Below are positions 8,737 through 17,525 of a stretch of DNA of 64,000 nucleotides, in pieces. The stretch comes from Truepera sp965215315 (GTDB lineage Bacteria; Deinococcota; Deinococci; Deinococcales; Trueperaceae): assembly GCA_965215315.1 (NCBI GenBank), contig CBDCDB010000008.1:1984001-2048000 (forward strand), in the 5' to 3' direction. Position 1 is the first letter of the stretch, and the number at the start of each line of letters is the position of its first letter. A model generated the notes under the pieces. The model ran no database searches and was not told the origin of the DNA. It saw only the letters and a list, made by a program, of their open reading frames with translations. A program made the translations under genes and the position numbers.

Positions 8737-8877
8737 TCAGCGCCGCCAACCCTGCCCCGTCCGCTCCCCAGACCTGCCTCGCGTTACCTTTACCTCTATG
8801 TCTGGTGACAGAAATGGACCCAAGAATCGAGACAGACCCCTTGGTTGAAAGCGCTAGGCTTTCAGAAAGGGGAAGAA

Positions 8878-9159
8878 ATGAAAAAGCAGAGGCGAAACCA
8901 CTCAGCAGCGTTCAAGGCAAAGGTGGCATTAGAAGCGGCTAAAGAGGAAAAGACGTTGGCTGAGCTGTCCCAGCAGTTTGGTGTCCACGTACAGCAAATC
9001 TCAGCGTGGAAACGGCAACTGCTAGCTCAAGTCAGTGAGGTCTTTGAGAGTGGTACTGACAAGCAGTGTGACTTCGAGTCTGAGGTCAAAGACCTCCACG
9101 CCAAGATCGGTGAACTTACGATGGAGCGCGATTTTTTGTCCGGCAAGCTCAGGCGCTAA
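8878..9159 (+). CDS. IS3 transposase OrfA (helix-turn-helix)
   Basis: 93 residues, starting at the ATG that follows GGGGAAGAA; an upstream in-frame start at 8845 is less likely. Residues ~8-55 form the HTH_Tnp_1 domain (AAFKAKVALEAAKEE ... ISAWKRQL) that binds the terminal repeats; residues 60-90 are a leucine-zipper-like coiled coil. A T_TTT_TTG heptamer at 9132-9138, in the correct phase, should allow -1 frameshifting into OrfB. Confidence 0.88.
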   Translation: MKKQRRNHSAAFKAKVALEAAKEEKTLAELSQQFGVHVQQISAWKRQLLAQVSEVFESGTDKQCDFESEVKDLHAKIGELTMERDFLSGKLRR

Positions 9160-9179
9160 GCAGGTCTGAGCGCCAAGCG

Positions 9180-10052
9180 ATGATCGACAAGGAAATGCCA
9201 TTACCGGTTGTAAGGCAATGCCGACTACTGGGTGTAGGCCGCGCGTCGGTGTACCGCCGGAGGGCAACAGTCTCAAAAGAAGAACTGGCAATCATGTGGG
9301 CTATCGACGAGATTCATCTGGCAAGGCCGTTCCTAGGAAGTCGCCGGATCGAAGGCGAACTCAAAGATCGCGGTTTCACGGTCAACCGAAAGCGCGTGCA
9401 GCGGCTCATGAGACGGATGGGCATCACTGCGGTCTATCCCCAACCAAGAACCTCGAAAGCTGCCAAGGGACACGAAATCTATCCCTACCTACTTCAGGGA
9501 CTCGAGCCGAGCCGACCCAATCAAATATGGGTCGCCGATATCACGTATCTGCCGATGCCCAAAGGCTTCTGCTACCTCGTCGCGATCATGGATTTGTACA
9601 GCCGTAAGATTCTGAGTTGGCAGCTGTCGAACAGCCTCGACCCACGCTTTTGCATGACTGCCTTAACCGAGGCCTTGGCAACACACGGCGCACCTGAGAT
9701 CTTCAATACCGACCAGGGTGCTCAGTTCACCTCTCAAGCATTCACCAGCTTGCTTGACCAGCACGGGGTTCGGATCAGCATGGATGGCAAAGGTCGCTGG
9801 ATCGATAATGTCTTTATCGAACGCTTCTGGAGAAGTCTCAAATACGAGGAGGTTTATCTCTATGCCTACAACAATCTTAACGAAGCCCGAATTGGCCTAG
9901 AGCGCTACCTCAGCTATTACAACGGCGAACGCCGTCACAGCAGCCTCAGCAAGCAAACACCTAATGCGGTGTATGGTGAGGCCACAAGCAACCGGGTACT
10001 GCCCCATCTGCCGATATTGGGTAGGGCGGTGACGCCGAGACCTTGCTCGTGA
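9180..10052 (+). CDS. IS3 transposase OrfB (DDE integrase)
   Basis: 290 residues from ATG 9180; the same frame is open upstream to the slippery site, so the natural product is probably the OrfAB fusion (RFFVRQAQALSRSERQAMIDKEM junction). It has the HTH_21 region (~30-85), then an rve integrase core with the DDE triad: D in WVADITYLP, D in FNTDQGAQFTS and E in DNVFIERFWRSLK, followed by the family ending YYNGERRHSSL. It catalyses copy-out-paste-in transposition. The gene looks intact, so this IS may still be active. Confidence 0.9.
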   Translation: MIDKEMPLPVVRQCRLLGVGRASVYRRRATVSKEELAIMWAIDEIHLARPFLGSRRIEGELKDRGFTVNRKRVQRLMRRMGITAVYPQPRTSKAAKGHEIYPYLLQGLEPSRPNQIWVADITYLPMPKGFCYLVAIMDLYSRKILSWQLSNSLDPRFCMTALTEALATHGAPEIFNTDQGAQFTSQAFTSLLDQHGVRISMDGKGRWIDNVFIERFWRSLKYEEVYLYAYNNLNEARIGLERYLSYYNGERRHSSLSKQTPNAVYGEATSNRVLPHLPILGRAVTPRPCS

Positions 10053-10106
10053 ACAGCGTTAAGAACGAACGGGGTGCTGTCTCAAGGATAAGGTCCACCT
10101 CTGACA

Positions 10107-11884
10107 GGTCGGATGACGGGCCGGATGACGGTCTTAGGGACAGCATCCCCGAAACGATGCCTGCGCCCTGCCTGGAGCGTGAGGCGCACTGTGTTCGTCT
10201 TTTCGGTCTGATCAAGGACGGCGTGTGGGATTGGGATTTAGTTGCGGACCAAATACGTTATTCCGCGCCCTGGCGGGCACTTTTGGGTCTGACCGAAGTT
10301 GAGACGGTATTGGACAGGGACGCCGAGACCTGGTTCGGGCGCGTTCACCCACGTGACTTAGGTGGGTTGCTGCTTGGCCGCGAGGCGTTCCGGGCGGGCC
10401 GCACTGGGACGCTTGAAACACAGATATCTAAAACCGAGACGTTTGAATATGACCACCGTTTGCGTCATGAAGATGGTTCGTACCGCTGGATGCAGACCAG
10501 AGCTGTCGCCCTGCGGAATGCGTCGGGTGAAGCCGTGCGGCTGACCGGTTCGCTGACGAGTTTGCACCAGCGGGGCATTTTTGATTCGCTGACCGGCCTA
10601 CCCAACCGGGTGCTCCTGTACGACCGGCTCACAGGCGCGTTCGAGGCGTACCGCCGCAACCCTGAGCGCAGCTGCGCGCCCCTGTTCATCGACCTCGACC
10701 GCCTTCAAGGTCGTTAACGATTCGCTCGGGTGCCGCGTCGGCGACCTGCTCTTAGTCGAGCTGACGCGGCGTTTGCAGCTCTGCGTGCGTACCGGCGATA
10801 CGGTCGCGCGGCTGGGCGGCGACGAGTTCGTGGTGCTGCTCGAGGACGTCAAGGACTACACGCTCATGCAGATTGTGGGCCGGATTGAGCGCTACATCAC
10901 CGCCACCTTTGAACTCGGCAGACATCAGGTGGTCGGCGGCGCGAGTATCGGTATCGTCAGCGATCTGGGCAGCTACACGCATATCGAAGACATCTTGCGC
11001 GACGCCGACGTTGCGATGTATCACGCGAGAAAAGAGCGTGTCCCTTACGCCTTCTTTAAGCCGCCGCTGTTGGAGCGGATCGTCTCGAGGCAACAAGACG
11101 AAATCGACCTCCGGCGGGCGCTGGAACGCGGTGAGTTCTTTGTAGAGTATCAACCTATCGTCAGCCTTCACAACGGCGCAGTCAGCGGTTTCGAAGCGTT
11201 GGTGCGCTGGCAACACCCGACGCGCGGCCTGCTCTCGCCCGAAATGTTTATCCCGCTGGCCGAAGAGACCCCGGCTCATTACCGCTATCGGCGAATGGGT
11301 GTTGAGCAAAGCGTGCCACCAGATGAGCGCCTGGACAGGGGACGGGGCCGAAGCGCTCAGCGTCAACTTGTCAACCAAGCAGCTCGAGCAACCCGATCTG
11401 GTTGAACGGGTCGCGCGTATTTCAGAAGCGAGTGGGTTGCCACCCGAACGCCTGTGCCTAGAGATTACCGAAGCCATCCTTATGGAAGATATGGAGCGCG
11501 CTAAAAACGTGCTCTACGCCCTCCGGCGGCTCGGTGTGCGGCTCGGCTCGCCACCGACGACTTCGGCACCGGCTATTCATCTTTGGGCTACCTGCACTAC
11601 CTGCCTTTTAATACCGTAAAGATCGACCGTTCGTCCGGGCGATGGGCAGCGACCCCCGGAGTTTAGAGGTCGTCCGAACCGTTATTCTGATGGCGCGAAA
11701 CCTGGGCCTCGAGGTCGTCTCCGAAGGGGTCGGATCAGCTGAACAGGTCAGCACGCTGCAAACTTTAGAGTGCCTCTACGCGCAGGGGTTCTTCTTCTCC
11801 AAACCGGTCGGCTTTCAGCTTGCGAGAGCGTTCAGCTGTCCCCTGGCTGAACCTAAAACGGTAGAGACCAGCTTGCCCAGCTGA
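10107..11884 (+). pseudogene. PAS-GGDEF-EAL cyclic-di-GMP protein, multiply frameshifted
   Basis: The translated pieces add up to one PAS-GGDEF-EAL regulator. The PAS domain (~10180-10560) includes YDHRLRHEDGSYRWMQTRAV. GGDEF follows (SLTGLPNR; RLGGDEFVVLLED, so the active-site GGDEF is intact), then EAL (GFEALVRW, intact; LCLEITE; DDFGTGYSSLGYL; EGVGS). At least four frame changes are needed, at about 10705, 11265, 11555 and 11630. Other stops are absent, so decay is recent or some indels are assembly errors. The 5' end abuts the IS3 element; an ATG at 10157 may be the old start. Intact homologues make and break cyclic-di-GMP; this copy should be dead. Confidence 0.75.
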
Positions 11885-12257
11885 CGACCCGGAGTGCCGC
11901 CAGCTAGCGCCGTTCCGCTTCTAAGTCGGTGTAAAATCGGCCATGAGACGCAAAGCTTATCTGCTTTCAGCTGACGCGGACTGACGTGAGAATTTGGGAC
12001 TGCCCAACTAAGCTCGCCGGATGTCAGCCTCTGCCTGACTTTTGAAGACTGAACCTGACCTTTATAAGAAAATGCATCCCTACAAGCGTGTGAATTTGCT
12101 AGACTGTTAAGAACCTATACATAAAATTCGCCAAAACCGTGTGCAAACGTCATGGGCTTTTCATCTCCGATCTTGTAAGGTGGAGGAGTAGAGGCAGTAA
12201 CTTACTCCCTTGTGATTGCACATAGGAGGACTGCCAATTATGTACAGGAGGAAACGT
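11885..12257. other. Intergenic region before lipoprotein gene
   Basis: 373 bases with no supported coding frame. TTGAAG at ~12042 followed by a TATAAG-like box is a possible promoter for the lipoprotein gene, but spacing is not ideal. The ribosome site AGGAGGAAACGT sits immediately before the ATG at 12258. Confidence 0.35.
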
Positions 12258-13091
12258 ATGAACGCAGGTAAATTAGGACTTTTGTCTGTCGGACTGATGC
12301 TCAGCCTGACAGCTTGTGATCTTTTAGGTGGGGGCGGCCCGTCAATCACCAGCTTCACCGCAACCCCTTCGACCATTATGGCTGGCAGCAGTTCGGTACT
12401 GGCTTGGAGCGTTTCTGGTACCCCAACCAGCATCTCGATTTCGGGCGGCGTCGGTGATGTAACAGGCGACGTCAGCGCAACCGTTACGCCTACGACGACA
12501 ACGACCTATACCCTCACAGCTACAAACGCAGCAGGCACCAAAACCGAAACTACGACGGTCACAGTCGGTGGCGACAGCGGTTCGGGTGGTGGCGGCTCAG
12601 GTGGCGGTGACGGCGGTGACGGTAACGGCGGCGATCCCGGCAGCGCACCCGAAGGTACTTTCGGCGTCAGCGCGACCGCTACGGGCACGTTCTCGAGCGA
12701 CCAGACCGGTGAAGGCCGCATTACCAACGACGGTGACGGTCGGATCATCGATGTTGCAGCGGGCGGCACTTTCTACGCTCAGGTCAAGTACAGCGACCCT
12801 GACGGTATTGCCAGCATCGCTATCAACCTCGTCAACAGCAGCCCGGAAGGTCTTAAAGGGCCACTTCCTGCAGGCGGCTTTACGCAGGGTACGCCGACCG
12901 GTTGTAACTTGGGCAGCACTCCGACCGAAGTGACCTGTGTCTACCCGATTACGGTTGATGCCGGAACGGTGGACATTTCAGAACTCGACGGTGCAGGCAG
13001 CGAGTTCGCCTACGTCTTCCGCGCCAACGTGACCGATACTTTAGGTAACTCGGTGCTCGGACAAGCTCGAGGCTACGTCAACATCCAGTAA
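12258..13091 (+). CDS. Lipoprotein with Ig-like and two-cysteine paralogous domain
   Basis: 277 residues. The ATG at 12258 follows AGGAGGAAACGT and gives a lipoprotein signal ending LTAC (Cys20); an upstream in-frame start is rejected. Residues ~28-105 are an Ig-like domain (PSITSFTATPSTIMAGSS ... TTTYTLTATN) paralogous to the one in the 3995 protein. After a Gly/Asp-rich linker, residues ~135-277 are the paralogous domain: FGVS, VAAGGTFYAQVKYSDP, NSSPEGL, GFT-GCNL, VTCVYPITV, EFAYVFRANVTD, RGYVNIQ at the very C-terminus. Both domain cysteines are conserved. The gene is monocistronic with a strong terminator. Function unknown; exported and membrane anchored. Confidence 0.85.
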   Translation: MNAGKLGLLSVGLMLSLTACDLLGGGGPSITSFTATPSTIMAGSSSVLAWSVSGTPTSISISGGVGDVTGDVSATVTPTTTTTYTLTATNAAGTKTETTTVTVGGDSGSGGGGSGGGDGGDGNGGDPGSAPEGTFGVSATATGTFSSDQTGEGRITNDGDGRIIDVAAGGTFYAQVKYSDPDGIASIAINLVNSSPEGLKGPLPAGGFTQGTPTGCNLGSTPTEVTCVYPITVDAGTVDISELDGAGSEFAYVFRANVTDTLGNSVLGQARGYVNIQ

Positions 13092-13116
13092 CTCTTTAGC
13101 GTAGCTCGTAAATTAG

Positions 13117-13146
13117 AGCGCAACCCTATAAGGTTGCGCTTTTTTA
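13117..13146 (+). terminator. Rho-independent terminator
   Basis: Perfect 9-bp stem AGCGCAACC/GGTTGCGCT with a 6-base loop and a run of six T. It ends the lipoprotein gene and lies between convergent genes. Confidence 0.92.
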
Positions 13147-13160
13147 GCTTTTGTGTGGGT

Positions 13161-14915
13161 TCAGCTCGCCTTTTCCGAGATAGCGTTGACCTCCCGGCGT
13201 AAGTTGCGAAGGCTGCCGGTCAGGGTTTCAAGCTCGGTTTGGAGGGTCTCGAGCCGCCCCACTTCACTTTTAACAAAGCGCGTATAAGGCGAGATGGCGG
13301 CGTTGAGCTTTTCGGCAGAACGTGCCAGCTCGCGTTCGAACTGTCCGTTCAAGCTTTCTGAGAGCCCGTCACGTAGACGCTGCATCTCTTCGTGCAGGTT
13401 GCGTTTGGCGGTGCGGCGGCGGTTGGGTAATACCAGCAAGCCGAGTCCGGCAACTGTCAACCCAGCCAGAACCCCGGTGGCGTCTAACGCCGCTCCCGAT
13501 AAAAAGGCCACCATCGCCGCGCCTAAACCTAACCCGCCGACCTGAATCAGGCCGGTTTGCAGCGCCGAACTCTGCATCGCGTCAGCTAAACGGCGCGATT
13601 CGGTGTCTTCGTTGTAGCTGGTCATGACCGTTTCGGCGCTCTCGCTGAGGCCTCGAATCAGCGCGTCGCGGTCGTACTGAAACCGCCCGCCGATTTCGCC
13701 GATGACGCGTTCGTCCGAGGCTTGTCGCCGCCCCTGTACGAACGCCATCACGTCCTCCCAAAGTTGCAGGTTGCGCCCGATAAACCAGTCCACCATCTCA
13801 GCGACGGCCCGGTCTATCTCCTTGTCCGCGCCGCGAATCACCCGGAGGCGAAACGCTTCACGCATCCGTTCGTTGTCTATGAGCTGTAAGATTTTGGTGA
13901 GCCGCACAGTGTCGTCGAAAAATACGTCGCCGCGCCGCTCGACCTCGAGCAGCACCGTTTTCACACGTGAGAGATAACTTTCAAACTCACGCCGCATATC
14001 TTTTTTGAACTGCCCGACCTGCCGCTCGACCTCTTCTAGGGTGCGGCGGTCGCCGCCCAACAACCCCAGTTCGCCGCTGACGACGCCCCCATAACGTTCA
14101 GCGAGGCGCTGCGCCACGCCTAGCGGCGTCCCAAATTTGAGTTGAAGGCGGGTTTCGCCAGCGATAGTCGTGCTGATAAAACGCTCGAGTTTGGGTAGCC
14201 CGCTCTCTTCTAAAGCCGCGTCATCCCCGGCAACCCTTGCCTTGTACGCGTTTCTCGCAGCGACGCCGAAAACTTGCGGGTCGCTGCCGAGCGTTTCTTT
14301 AAGCGTTTCAGCAGCGTGTTCCCGAACGAACGCCAGCACCTTCTGCTGCTCGTCTGCTGCTAGAATATCGATCTTATTAACGATGACCACGACTTTTTTG
14401 CCCCACGAACGGATCAGCTCTAAAAACTGCCGTTCGGACTCGGTAAAGGGGCGGTCGGCGGAGGTGACGAACAAGACTAGGTCGGCTCGAGGCACAAACC
14501 GTTCAGTCAGCTCTTGATGGCGTTTGATGACCGCGTTGGTACCGGGCGTATCAACAAAGGCCAGCTCGCGCAGGATTTCGGCGGGATACTCGCGGCGGAG
14601 AATTAACTCACCCTCTTCGGTGTCGCGCTTGACGTCGCCGTAGGTGACAATCGTAATGCGGTCGGTCGTCGGGGTGACGCCCTCTAACATCACCTTTTCA
14701 CCTAAGAGCGCGTTTAAGAAGGTTGATTTACCCGCGTTGTATTCGCCGCAGACGACGAGGAGAAAGAGGCCCTCGAGGTCGCTCAGCGCAGTTTGGAGTT
14801 CAGACCGGTCTTCGGGGCGCGCCTCTAAGCGCCCCAGCAGCGCCCTGAGGTCGGCGATAACGAGGCGTTCGCGGTTTAGGAGCGCACGCGCCGCCTCGGA
14901 CATGTGGAGGTTCAT
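13161..14915 (-). CDS. Dynamin-family GTPase
   Basis: 584 residues from the ATG at 14915; a GTG at 14924 is possible, but a TATTGT box 7 bases before 14915 supports a leaderless start there. The GTPase domain is N-terminal: G1 P-loop GEYNAGKST with G2 threonines in GVTPTTDR (~55-85), G3 DTPGTNA (~120) and G4 NKID (~170). A long helical region follows, and near residues ~450-490 two hydrophobic segments (VGGLGLGAAMVAFL, AGLTVAGLGLLVL) form a hairpin-like membrane insert, then a coiled coil to the end. Bacterial dynamin-like proteins tubulate or fuse membranes and help with envelope stress or phage attack. It is divergent from the M32 peptidase gene. Confidence 0.85.
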   Translation of the reverse strand: MNLHMSEAARALLNRERLVIADLRALLGRLEARPEDRSELQTALSDLEGLFLLVVCGEYNAGKSTFLNALLGEKVMLEGVTPTTDRITIVTYGDVKRDTEEGELILRREYPAEILRELAFVDTPGTNAVIKRHQELTERFVPRADLVLFVTSADRPFTESERQFLELIRSWGKKVVVIVNKIDILAADEQQKVLAFVREHAAETLKETLGSDPQVFGVAARNAYKARVAGDDAALEESGLPKLERFISTTIAGETRLQLKFGTPLGVAQRLAERYGGVVSGELGLLGGDRRTLEEVERQVGQFKKDMRREFESYLSRVKTVLLEVERRGDVFFDDTVRLTKILQLIDNERMREAFRLRVIRGADKEIDRAVAEMVDWFIGRNLQLWEDVMAFVQGRRQASDERVIGEIGGRFQYDRDALIRGLSESAETVMTSYNEDTESRRLADAMQSSALQTGLIQVGGLGLGAAMVAFLSGAALDATGVLAGLTVAGLGLLVLPNRRRTAKRNLHEEMQRLRDGLSESLNGQFERELARSAEKLNAAISPYTRFVKSEVGRLETLQTELETLTGSLRNLRREVNAISEKAS

Positions 14916-14922
14916 AACCTGC

Positions 14923-14928
14923 ACAATA
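14923..14928 (-). promoter_or_regulatory. Leaderless -10 box of dynamin gene
   Basis: TATTGT on the minus strand, 7 bases before the ATG at 14915, matching the TANNNT pattern of leaderless Deinococcus genes. No separate ribosome site is visible. Confidence 0.45.
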
Positions 14929-15035
14929 GCACGCAGTCCGGCCCCTCTAAAACGGCCTGTGGACGAGGGTTTAGCTGGCAGTTCAAGCAGCGATTTACGG
15001 CGTAGCGACGAAGTGCGTTAAACCAAGGAGTGCGT

Positions 15036-15041
15036 TAAGCT
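15036..15041 (+). promoter_or_regulatory. Leaderless -10 box of M32 carboxypeptidase gene
   Basis: TAAGCT lies 7 bases before the ATG at 15049. The nearest purine-rich motif is too far upstream to act as a ribosome site, so a leaderless mRNA is likely. Confidence 0.45.
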
Positions 15042-15048
15042 AAGCTGT

Positions 15049-16557
15049 ATGACGACTCGAGAAACCCTCACACAACTTCGGGCGCAGCTAGCCGTGACCG
15101 CCGACTTGCGGCAGGCGCAAGCCCTGCTCAACTGGGACCAGAACGTCTACTTGCCCCCCGGCGCAGCTAGCGCCCGTGGTCAACAGCTCGCCACCTTGGG
15201 CCGCGTGGTTCATGAAAGAGACACCAACCCTCAGGTAGACGGTTGGCTTAAGACTTTGGAAGATGCAGGAGCCGACCAGGGTGACACCGCCGACGCCGCC
15301 TTAGTACGCGAAACCCGCCACGACTTTGAGCAGGCGACGAAGTTGCCAGGGGCATTCGTCGAGGACTTCGCCAAAGCTAAGAGCGCGTCGCAGACGGCTT
15401 GGGTCGGGGCAAGGGCCGCGTCGGACTTCTCCCAATTTGCCCCACACCTGCAAAAAATGGTCGACCTCAACCTCCGTCAAGCTGAGCTTTTAGGCTACGA
15501 CGCCCACCCGTATGACGCGCTGCACAACCTTTTTGAACGCGGCAGCAGCACTGAGAAGCTCCGCACCGTTTTCTCCGAACTTCGTGACGCGGCGGTGCCG
15601 CTGTTACGCGACCTGAGCAGAAAAGAAAACTCGGACGCGCCGCTCCGTCAGATGTTTCCGGAAGCCGAACAAGAAGCGTTCGCCACGCACGTCATCCGGG
15701 CGTTCGGCTACGATTTCGACTACGGGCGTTTAGACCGCACCATTCACCCGTTCGCCACGAGTCTGAGCAAGTACGATGTGCGGATTACGACACGTTACGA
15801 CGCAAACTTTCTGAGTCCAGCGCTGTTCGGTACGTTGCATGAGGCGGGGCACGCGATGTACGAGCAGGGTATCTCGAGCGACTACGACCGCTCCCCGCTT
15901 GGAACCGCCGTAAGTTTAGGGATTCACGAATCGCAGTCGCGGTTATGGGAAAACCTGGTAGGCCGGAGTGAAGGCTTCTGGGCGTGGGCGTATCCGAAAC
16001 TGCAAGAGACTTTTCCGGGACAATTGGGTAAGGTCTCACGAGAAGATTTTTACGCTGCTATCAACCGCGTGTCACCGAGCCTAATTCGGGTCGAGGCCGA
16101 CGAAGTGACCTATAACTTGCACGTGATGGTGCGCTTTGAACTCGAGCTCGCCCTTACCGAAGGCACCTTAAAAGTAAGCGACTTGCCCGAAGCGTGGAAC
16201 GCCAAATACGAAGCGTATCTGGGCGTTACGCCGCCCGACGACGCGCACGGCTGTTTGCAAGATATCCACTGGTCTATGGGAGCGTTCGGCTATTTCCCAA
16301 CCTATACGCTCGGCAACCTCATCAGCGTGCAGCTTTTTGAAGCGGCGAAGGCGGCGCATCCGGGGCTCGAAAGCGAGATAGAACAAGGAGAGTTTAGTAA
16401 CCTTCTAGCTTGGCTCCGCGAGAACATCCATCAGCACGGCTCGAGGTACGAACCCGCCGAACTTCTGGAGAGGGCAACGGGTAAGAGTTTAGATGCCAAG
16501 CCTTATATCCGCTATCTAAAAGAGAAGTTCGGGACGCTTTACGGGGTTACGGCGTGA
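15049..16557 (+). CDS. M32 family (Taq-type) metallocarboxypeptidase
   Basis: 502 residues, the normal size for thermostable carboxypeptidase 1. All family signatures are present in order: TIHPF, YDVRITTRY (DXRXT), the zinc site HEAGH (H264-H268), GIHESQSRLWEN (third ligand Glu), LIRVEADEVTYNLH and GCLQDIHWSMGAFGYFPTYTLG. The enzyme removes C-terminal residues of broad type from peptides in the cytoplasm. It is the first gene of a tightly packed run: its stop overlaps the GTG start of the DsbA-like gene by 4 bases, and mrpA follows directly, so all nine genes may share one transcript. Confidence 0.95.
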   Translation: MTTRETLTQLRAQLAVTADLRQAQALLNWDQNVYLPPGAASARGQQLATLGRVVHERDTNPQVDGWLKTLEDAGADQGDTADAALVRETRHDFEQATKLPGAFVEDFAKAKSASQTAWVGARAASDFSQFAPHLQKMVDLNLRQAELLGYDAHPYDALHNLFERGSSTEKLRTVFSELRDAAVPLLRDLSRKENSDAPLRQMFPEAEQEAFATHVIRAFGYDFDYGRLDRTIHPFATSLSKYDVRITTRYDANFLSPALFGTLHEAGHAMYEQGISSDYDRSPLGTAVSLGIHESQSRLWENLVGRSEGFWAWAYPKLQETFPGQLGKVSREDFYAAINRVSPSLIRVEADEVTYNLHVMVRFELELALTEGTLKVSDLPEAWNAKYEAYLGVTPPDDAHGCLQDIHWSMGAFGYFPTYTLGNLISVQLFEAAKAAHPGLESEIEQGEFSNLLAWLRENIHQHGSRYEPAELLERATGKSLDAKPYIRYLKEKFGTLYGVTA

Positions 16558-17525
16558 AGAGATTTCTAGCTCTTTTGCTGCTTTCCGGGGTCGCTTTCGC
16601 CCAAGTCGGTTTACCTCCGGCTCAGCTGATAGGAGAATTGGAGAGCCTCAACCCGACTCAAACCGCGCAGGGATACAACGCCAAAGGTGTGAAGTTTGCG
16701 TTTGAAAATCGTAACGGCGCACTTTACAGCGTTTCCGGGGACGCGACGCTCAACTCGCAAGGGCAAGCGGCGCTGGCCAAACTCGTCGGCGCGGCGTCGG
16801 GGTACGGGGAGGGGCTTACTGAACCCATCACCGAGTTCTTAAAAACGAGAGCTGCCGAGCTTGCCGGACAGGGCGAGGTTGCCCTCAACGTCGAAGAGTT
16901 CGATTTGAAACTCAACGTAACAGGCGAGGCTGAGCCGTACCGTACGACGTTTGCACTGGAACTTGCCGAAATTGAAGGGTTCCCGACATCAACTCATACA
17001 CTTGGGCCGAAAGACGCGAAGGTCGTCATCCGCGAGTTTTCCGATTTTCAGTGTCCGTACTGCGCGCAGTACGCCACGCAAGTGTTGCCGGAGCTGAAAA
17101 AAACGTTGCTGGCGCGCGGCGACGTGCGGTTTGAATATCACTATCTGCCATTGACCAGCATCCACGCCAACGCCCAGCTTGCAGCCGAAGCCGCCGAATG
17201 CGTAACTGCCGCAAATACACCCGAAGCGTTTTGGACGTACCACGACGCACTCTTTGAACGGCAAAAAGCGTGGGAAGGTTTGGGCGACGCCGCGCCTTAT
17301 TTTGTCCGTTTAGCCAAAGAGGTCGGCTTGTCGAATGAAGGGGTGGCGGCTTGCCTCGCTGACGGGCGTTTTACGGCGGAAATCCAGAACGACCTCGAGG
17401 TCGCCACGCAGCAGCTCGGTGTAAGCAGTACGCCGTCGGTGTTTGTCGGGCCTTACCGGATACCGCGGGCCAACGACGTGGCGAGTTATGAACGGGCGAT
17501 CTCGAGACTGGGGGCGTTTCGCTAG
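16554..17525 (+). CDS. Exported DsbA-like thiol-disulfide oxidoreductase
   Basis: 323 residues, GTG start in the GTGA overlap with the upstream stop. Residues 1-16 form a Sec signal (KRFLALLLLSGVAFA). A ~130-residue N-terminal domain of unknown role precedes a thioredoxin fold of the Thioredoxin_4/DsbA type (~140-320): EFSDFQCPYCAQY contains the redox CPYC pair and SSTPSVFVG carries the cis-proline. DsbA-like proteins oxidise cysteine pairs in exported proteins; the lipoproteins here contain paired cysteines that could be clients (inference). The next gene, mrpA, starts on the base after the stop codon. Confidence 0.9.
   Translation: MKRFLALLLLSGVAFAQVGLPPAQLIGELESLNPTQTAQGYNAKGVKFAFENRNGALYSVSGDATLNSQGQAALAKLVGAASGYGEGLTEPITEFLKTRAAELAGQGEVALNVEEFDLKLNVTGEAEPYRTTFALELAEIEGFPTSTHTLGPKDAKVVIREFSDFQCPYCAQYATQVLPELKKTLLARGDVRFEYHYLPLTSIHANAQLAAEAAECVTAANTPEAFWTYHDALFERQKAWEGLGDAAPYFVRLAKEVGLSNEGVAACLADGRFTAEIQNDLEVATQQLGVSSTPSVFVGPYRIPRANDVASYERAISRLGAFR

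Larger units (their letters stand above)
8806..10106 (+). mobile_element. IS3-family insertion sequence
   Basis: A 1301-bp element. Left end TGACAGAAATGGACC... and right end (reverse complement) TGTCAGAGGTGGACC... form imperfect terminal inverted repeats of ~36 bp that both run into GAGACAG-CCCC. It encodes OrfA and OrfB joined by a -1 slippery site. No matching direct repeat flanks it, and the genes on both sides are truncated, which fits an adjacent deletion after insertion. Confidence 0.85.
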
